Shown here: positions 6,349 to 7,950 of the stretch, one piece after another
How the letters are laid out: each line of letters opens with the position of its first letter
Numbering within the stretch: the first letter of the stretch is position 1
NCBI GenBank assembly: GCA_002789815.1
Contig: PFTZ01000110.1
Span: 1 to 7,950, forward strand
Length of the DNA: 7,950 bases
Source: Candidatus Berkelbacteria bacterium CG_4_9_14_3_um_filter_39_23
Lineage (GTDB): Bacteria; Patescibacteriota; UBA1384; GWA2-35-9; CG2-30-39-44
Direction: 5' to 3'
Notes under the pieces: model-generated
The model's input: the letters and a program-made list of their open reading frames with translations, nothing else
The model's database searches: none
What the model was told of the DNA's origin: nothing
Made by a program: the position numbers and the translations under genes

Positions 6349-6349
6349 T
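6344..6349 (+). promoter_or_regulatory. Candidate -10 box for the tRNA-Leu gene
   Basis: A perfect TATAAT overlaps the stop codon of the ComEA-like gene, 37 bases before the tRNA. Transcription would start about 30 bases ahead of the mature 5' end. The nearest -35-like word, TTGAAA (6317-6322), is 21 bases away, which is too far, so support is limited. Read-through from recG is the alternative. Confidence 0.35.
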
Positions 6350-6386
6350 ACGCAAATACACAGTTAGCACAGATATAAAATTTTTT

Positions 6387-6472
6387 GCCGAGGTGGTGAA
6401 ATGGCAGACACGCCAGCTTTAGGAGCTGGTACCCGTAAGGGTGTGGAGGTTCGACTCCTCTCCTCGGCACCA
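6387..6472 (+). tRNA. trnL: tRNA-Leu (anticodon UAG)
   Basis: A full class II tRNA. The 7-bp acceptor stem is perfect (6387-6393 with 6462-6468). The D arm has a 3-bp stem (GTG/CAC) and a loop containing GG. The anticodon stem CCAGC/GCTGG holds the loop TTTAGGA, giving anticodon TAG, which reads CUN leucine codons. The long variable arm pairs ACCC with GGGT around GTAA, as expected for leucine. The T loop is TTCGACT. Discriminator A is followed by a genome-encoded CCA (6470-6472). The T-stem's outer pair is G-T. No base looks damaged. Its 3' end adjoins the accessory-looking region, and tRNA 3' ends are common integration sites. Confidence 0.97.
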
Positions 6473-6475
6473 TTA

Positions 6476-6495
6476 GGAAACTCATCAGTTTTTTT
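6476..6495 (+). terminator. Weak candidate terminator after the tRNA
   Basis: AAACT (6478-6482) pairs with AGTTT (6487-6491) around CATC, can be extended by two G-T pairs, and runs into a T tract ending at 6495. It lies immediately downstream of the tRNA. The stem is short and AT-rich, so its strength is doubtful. Confidence 0.4.
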
Positions 6496-6556
6496 GAAGC
6501 CAAAATTTGACATTTCCGATTTGGTGCAGGATAATTAAAATAGTTCAAACGCATTT

Positions 6557-6573
6557 CGCCACTTGCGGTGGCG
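6557..6573. repeat. GC-rich hairpin at the left edge of the accessory region
   Basis: CGCCAC (6557-6562) and GTGGCG (6568-6573) form a perfect 6-bp inverted repeat around TTGCG, followed by a C-rich stretch up to about 6593. The local GC content is far above the surrounding AT-rich DNA and resembles the GC-rich stretch at the window's right end (GCGGTG...AGGA then C-rich). No T tract follows on either strand, so it is not a plain terminator. Confidence 0.55.
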
Positions 6574-6610
6574 AGGAAAATCCCGCCCGCCCGAATTCTT
6601 GAATTTTAGA

Positions 6611-6629
6611 AAAACTGCCAAAGAACCTG
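6611..6629 (+). repeat. Left copy of a 19-base repeat flanking the unknown gene
   Basis: AAAACTGCCAAAGAACCTG here recurs in the same orientation at 7924-7942 with one T/C difference. Both copies come after a GC-rich hairpin-forming stretch. Nothing else in the window has this word. The 6473-6709 gap that contains it holds the candidate terminator, the hairpin and this repeat, with no convincing gene. Confidence 0.7.
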
Positions 6630-6697
6630 AAATTTCGGAAAAAATATCGTCTCGAACCACATTTTATAAAAGAAAATTTTTACATACTATTTGTAAG

Positions 6698-6703
6698 AAA
6701 GGA
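6698..6703 (+). promoter_or_regulatory. Shine-Dalgarno site that fixes the start at 6710
   Basis: AAAGGA sits six bases before the ATG at 6710. It settles the start against a longer in-frame reading from a TTG at 6563, which would run through the GC-rich hairpin and the 19-base repeat. A possible -10 (TACTAT, 6685-6690) overlaps the leader but has no convincing -35. Confidence 0.75.
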
Positions 6704-6709
6704 TTACAT

Positions 6710-7738
6710 ATGAATGAATTCCCAAATATACAAAAAGAAGCGCATGAATTTAATAGATTATTAGATGAAGGGAAAGTTAGTAAAAAAGATTTACAGGAAA
6801 AATTAGTTGACCCAAAAATTTCACCAGAAGCTTTTCTTGAGCGTTTAAGGGCAGAAAAAGATGGCGAACTTCTGCTTTATTTAATCAGCATTCCGGGAAC
6901 TTGTTCTTACATAACTAATAAAGAGCGTTTTGAAGTAACAAGAGAATTGTTAAAAAACGGAGAGTCAATACTACCGGAAGCAAAAGCAGATGGAGTGCTA
7001 TCACTTCATGTTGCTTTATCAAATAATATTTCAACGATGGTTAATTCTGATTGGAATTGGGCTTGGGATCCCAACGAAGATTTTCACTTTGATTATGATA
7101 TTTTCGAAAAAAAAGGTAGAACAAGAAGAAGGGGTGTAGGTGGCCTAATATTAAAACCAGAATTTTTACAGAAATTAGGGTGTAATCCTAATGATTCAGA
7201 ATGGTTTTTAAAACTATCATATGAGGATTTTGAACAATTCAGTAGGCAACAAAAACAAACAAATCCCGATATTGACAGACGAGACATTCATTTTATCAGA
7301 GGCATGCAGTCTACACAACTATCGAAAGAAAATGTTTTTTCTGGTAGGAAGGTTGAAATAGATCATAGTAGTCAGGGGAGGAAAGGCATACCGGTTATTG
7401 TTGCTAACGATGGAATTCGAGCTGCAACTTTTTCTCGGGATGGCCAAACAAATCCGGTGCCAATTACTCCAAATGATGTAGCATTTTTATTTGAAGTCGA
7501 ATTATTGGAAGATGAAGCAATACAGTACAAAACCGTTGCTAAAGGCAGGGATTGGGAAAAAGTCAGGTTTTTTAGGGTGGATGGACGAGAGGTTGCAGAC
7601 GAAGACCTTGACAAAATTAGAAGTGAAGCGAAAGAAATGAATCTTTGGGAAAAGTATTCTGCTTATTATGATTTAGCTTATAAAGGCGCTTCAAAATTAG
7701 CAAGAAGAAGGGGATGGATAAATCAAAAGCATGAATAG
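6710..7738 (+). CDS. Hypothetical soluble protein (342 aa) in a repeat-flanked region
   Basis: I do not recognise this protein. It has no signal peptide or membrane helix, so it is probably cytoplasmic. An N-terminal helical part (about 1-60) is charged. An acidic-aromatic patch follows at 114-130 (DWNWAWDPNEDFHFDYD), then a basic patch at 135-141 (KGRTRRR) and a Gly-rich GVGG. The middle (150-215) is mixed, with DRRDIHFIRG. A probable beta-rich part at 210-295 has KVEIDHSSQGRKGIPVIVA and VAFLFEVELL, then a helical, basic C-terminus ending ARRRGWINQKHE. Alternating acidic and basic patches suggest binding to a charged partner, but no catalytic motif is evident. Arginine is often AGA/AGG and alanine often GCA, unlike the GCG/GCC-rich genes to the left. 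Together with its own Shine-Dalgarno site and flanking repeats this hints at a different origin. Confidence 0.78.
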   Translation: MNEFPNIQKEAHEFNRLLDEGKVSKKDLQEKLVDPKISPEAFLERLRAEKDGELLLYLISIPGTCSYITNKERFEVTRELLKNGESILPEAKADGVLSLHVALSNNISTMVNSDWNWAWDPNEDFHFDYDIFEKKGRTRRRGVGGLILKPEFLQKLGCNPNDSEWFLKLSYEDFEQFSRQQKQTNPDIDRRDIHFIRGMQSTQLSKENVFSGRKVEIDHSSQGRKGIPVIVANDGIRAATFSRDGQTNPVPITPNDVAFLFEVELLEDEAIQYKTVAKGRDWEKVRFFRVDGREVADEDLDKIRSEAKEMNLWEKYSAYYDLAYKGASKLARRRGWINQKHE

Positions 7739-7779
7739 CAAATATGAATAATAAATACTATTGCAAATTGTCAAAGATC

Positions 7780-7923
7780 GTGGCGAAGTCGCTCAAATTT
7801 TGGAGGGTTGGCCGTTCTCGACGCCTGTGGCGGTGAGGAGAAGCCCCTGCTTGCGTGGCCGAAGCCACTTCGACGAGGCGAAGGCCCGCGAAAATTCGGA
7901 AAGGTGGCGGAGCCGCGCCGCTC
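7780..7923. repeat. GC-rich structured noncoding element with nested and alternative hairpins
   Basis: After the unknown gene, 7739-7950 contains no convincing gene. From 7780 the DNA becomes GC-rich with several inverted repeats. CGCC-TGT-GGCG (7822-7832) is nested in TTCTC/GAGAA (7815-7819 with 7838-7842). GTGGC-CGAA-GCCAC spans 7855-7868. CTTCG (7868-7872) can pair with CGAAG on its left (7860-7864) or right (7879-7883). A motif GTGGCGAAGTCGCTCAAA (7780-7797) recurs in altered form at 7904-7926. The element may be an intergenic repeat family member or a structured RNA. No T tract marks it as a terminator. Confidence 0.5.
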
Positions 7924-7942
7924 AAAACCGCCAAAGAACCTG
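7924..7942 (+). repeat. Right copy of the 19-base repeat flanking the unknown gene
   Basis: AAAACCGCCAAAGAACCTG matches 6611-6629 at 18 of 19 positions in direct orientation, about 1.3 kb apart. It lies eight bases from the window edge, so the full extent of the repeat cannot be seen. Confidence 0.7.
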
Positions 7943-7950
7943 TTAAAAAC

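Noticed and set aside
6450..6472. A duplicated tRNA-Leu 3' end marking an integration boundary
   Set aside because: I looked for a second copy of the tRNA 3' end downstream and found none in the window, so attachment-site integration at the tRNA itself is not supported here.
6563..6709. Long in-frame upstream extension of the repeat-flanked gene
   Set aside because: It starts at a TTG inside a hairpin and runs through the 19-base repeat; ATG 6710 has a well-spaced AAAGGA site.
7761..7946. A 61-residue plus-strand reading frame at the right end
   Set aside because: TTG start, no ribosome binding site, Arg-rich unlikely product and full overlap with the hairpin-rich repeat region; it appears to be a by-product of high GC content.

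Overview
This is an AT-rich bacterial window with tightly packed genes. No taxonomic marker is present. The short membrane-anchored secreted proteins, the Ala/Thr-rich surface protein, the stripped-down ComEA-like protein and the near absence of Shine-Dalgarno sequences at core genes fit a Patescibacteria/CPR-type genome. That placement is inference. The standard code with TGA as stop fits: the only TGA stop used (1184-1186) sits in an ATGA gene overlap.

Left block (1-2416, plus strand): a probable tail of an upstream gene, then a 59-residue membrane-anchored protein, ruvA, and three extracytoplasmic proteins. These three are an Ala/Thr-rich protein with a signal peptide and a C-terminal membrane anchor, a membrane-anchored protein with a duplicated domain, and a cohesin-like protein. 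Junctions run from small overlaps to a 13-base gap, so this is probably one transcription unit. An extended -10 box inside ruvA could also start the surface-protein genes separately.

Middle (2417-3773): an unrecognised 356-residue protein on the minus strand. It has its own promoter, a strong ribosome binding site and an intrinsic terminator. Its promoter overlaps a plus-strand promoter for recG.

Right-centre (3774-6472, plus strand): recG, then a membrane-anchored helix-hairpin-helix protein of the ComEA type, then tRNA-Leu(UAG) with an encoded CCA end. RuvA and RecG both act on branched DNA (Holliday junctions, stalled forks), and ComEA-type proteins bind incoming DNA, so the core theme is recombination, repair and possibly DNA uptake.

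Right end (6473-7950): an unrecognised 342-residue soluble protein with a clear Shine-Dalgarno sequence. It is flanked by GC-rich, hairpin-forming noncoding DNA that shares a 19-base near-identical word on both sides. With the adjacent tRNA gene this looks like an accessory or inserted cassette and is the part most worth a second look. No CRISPR array, transposase, integrase or rRNA was seen.
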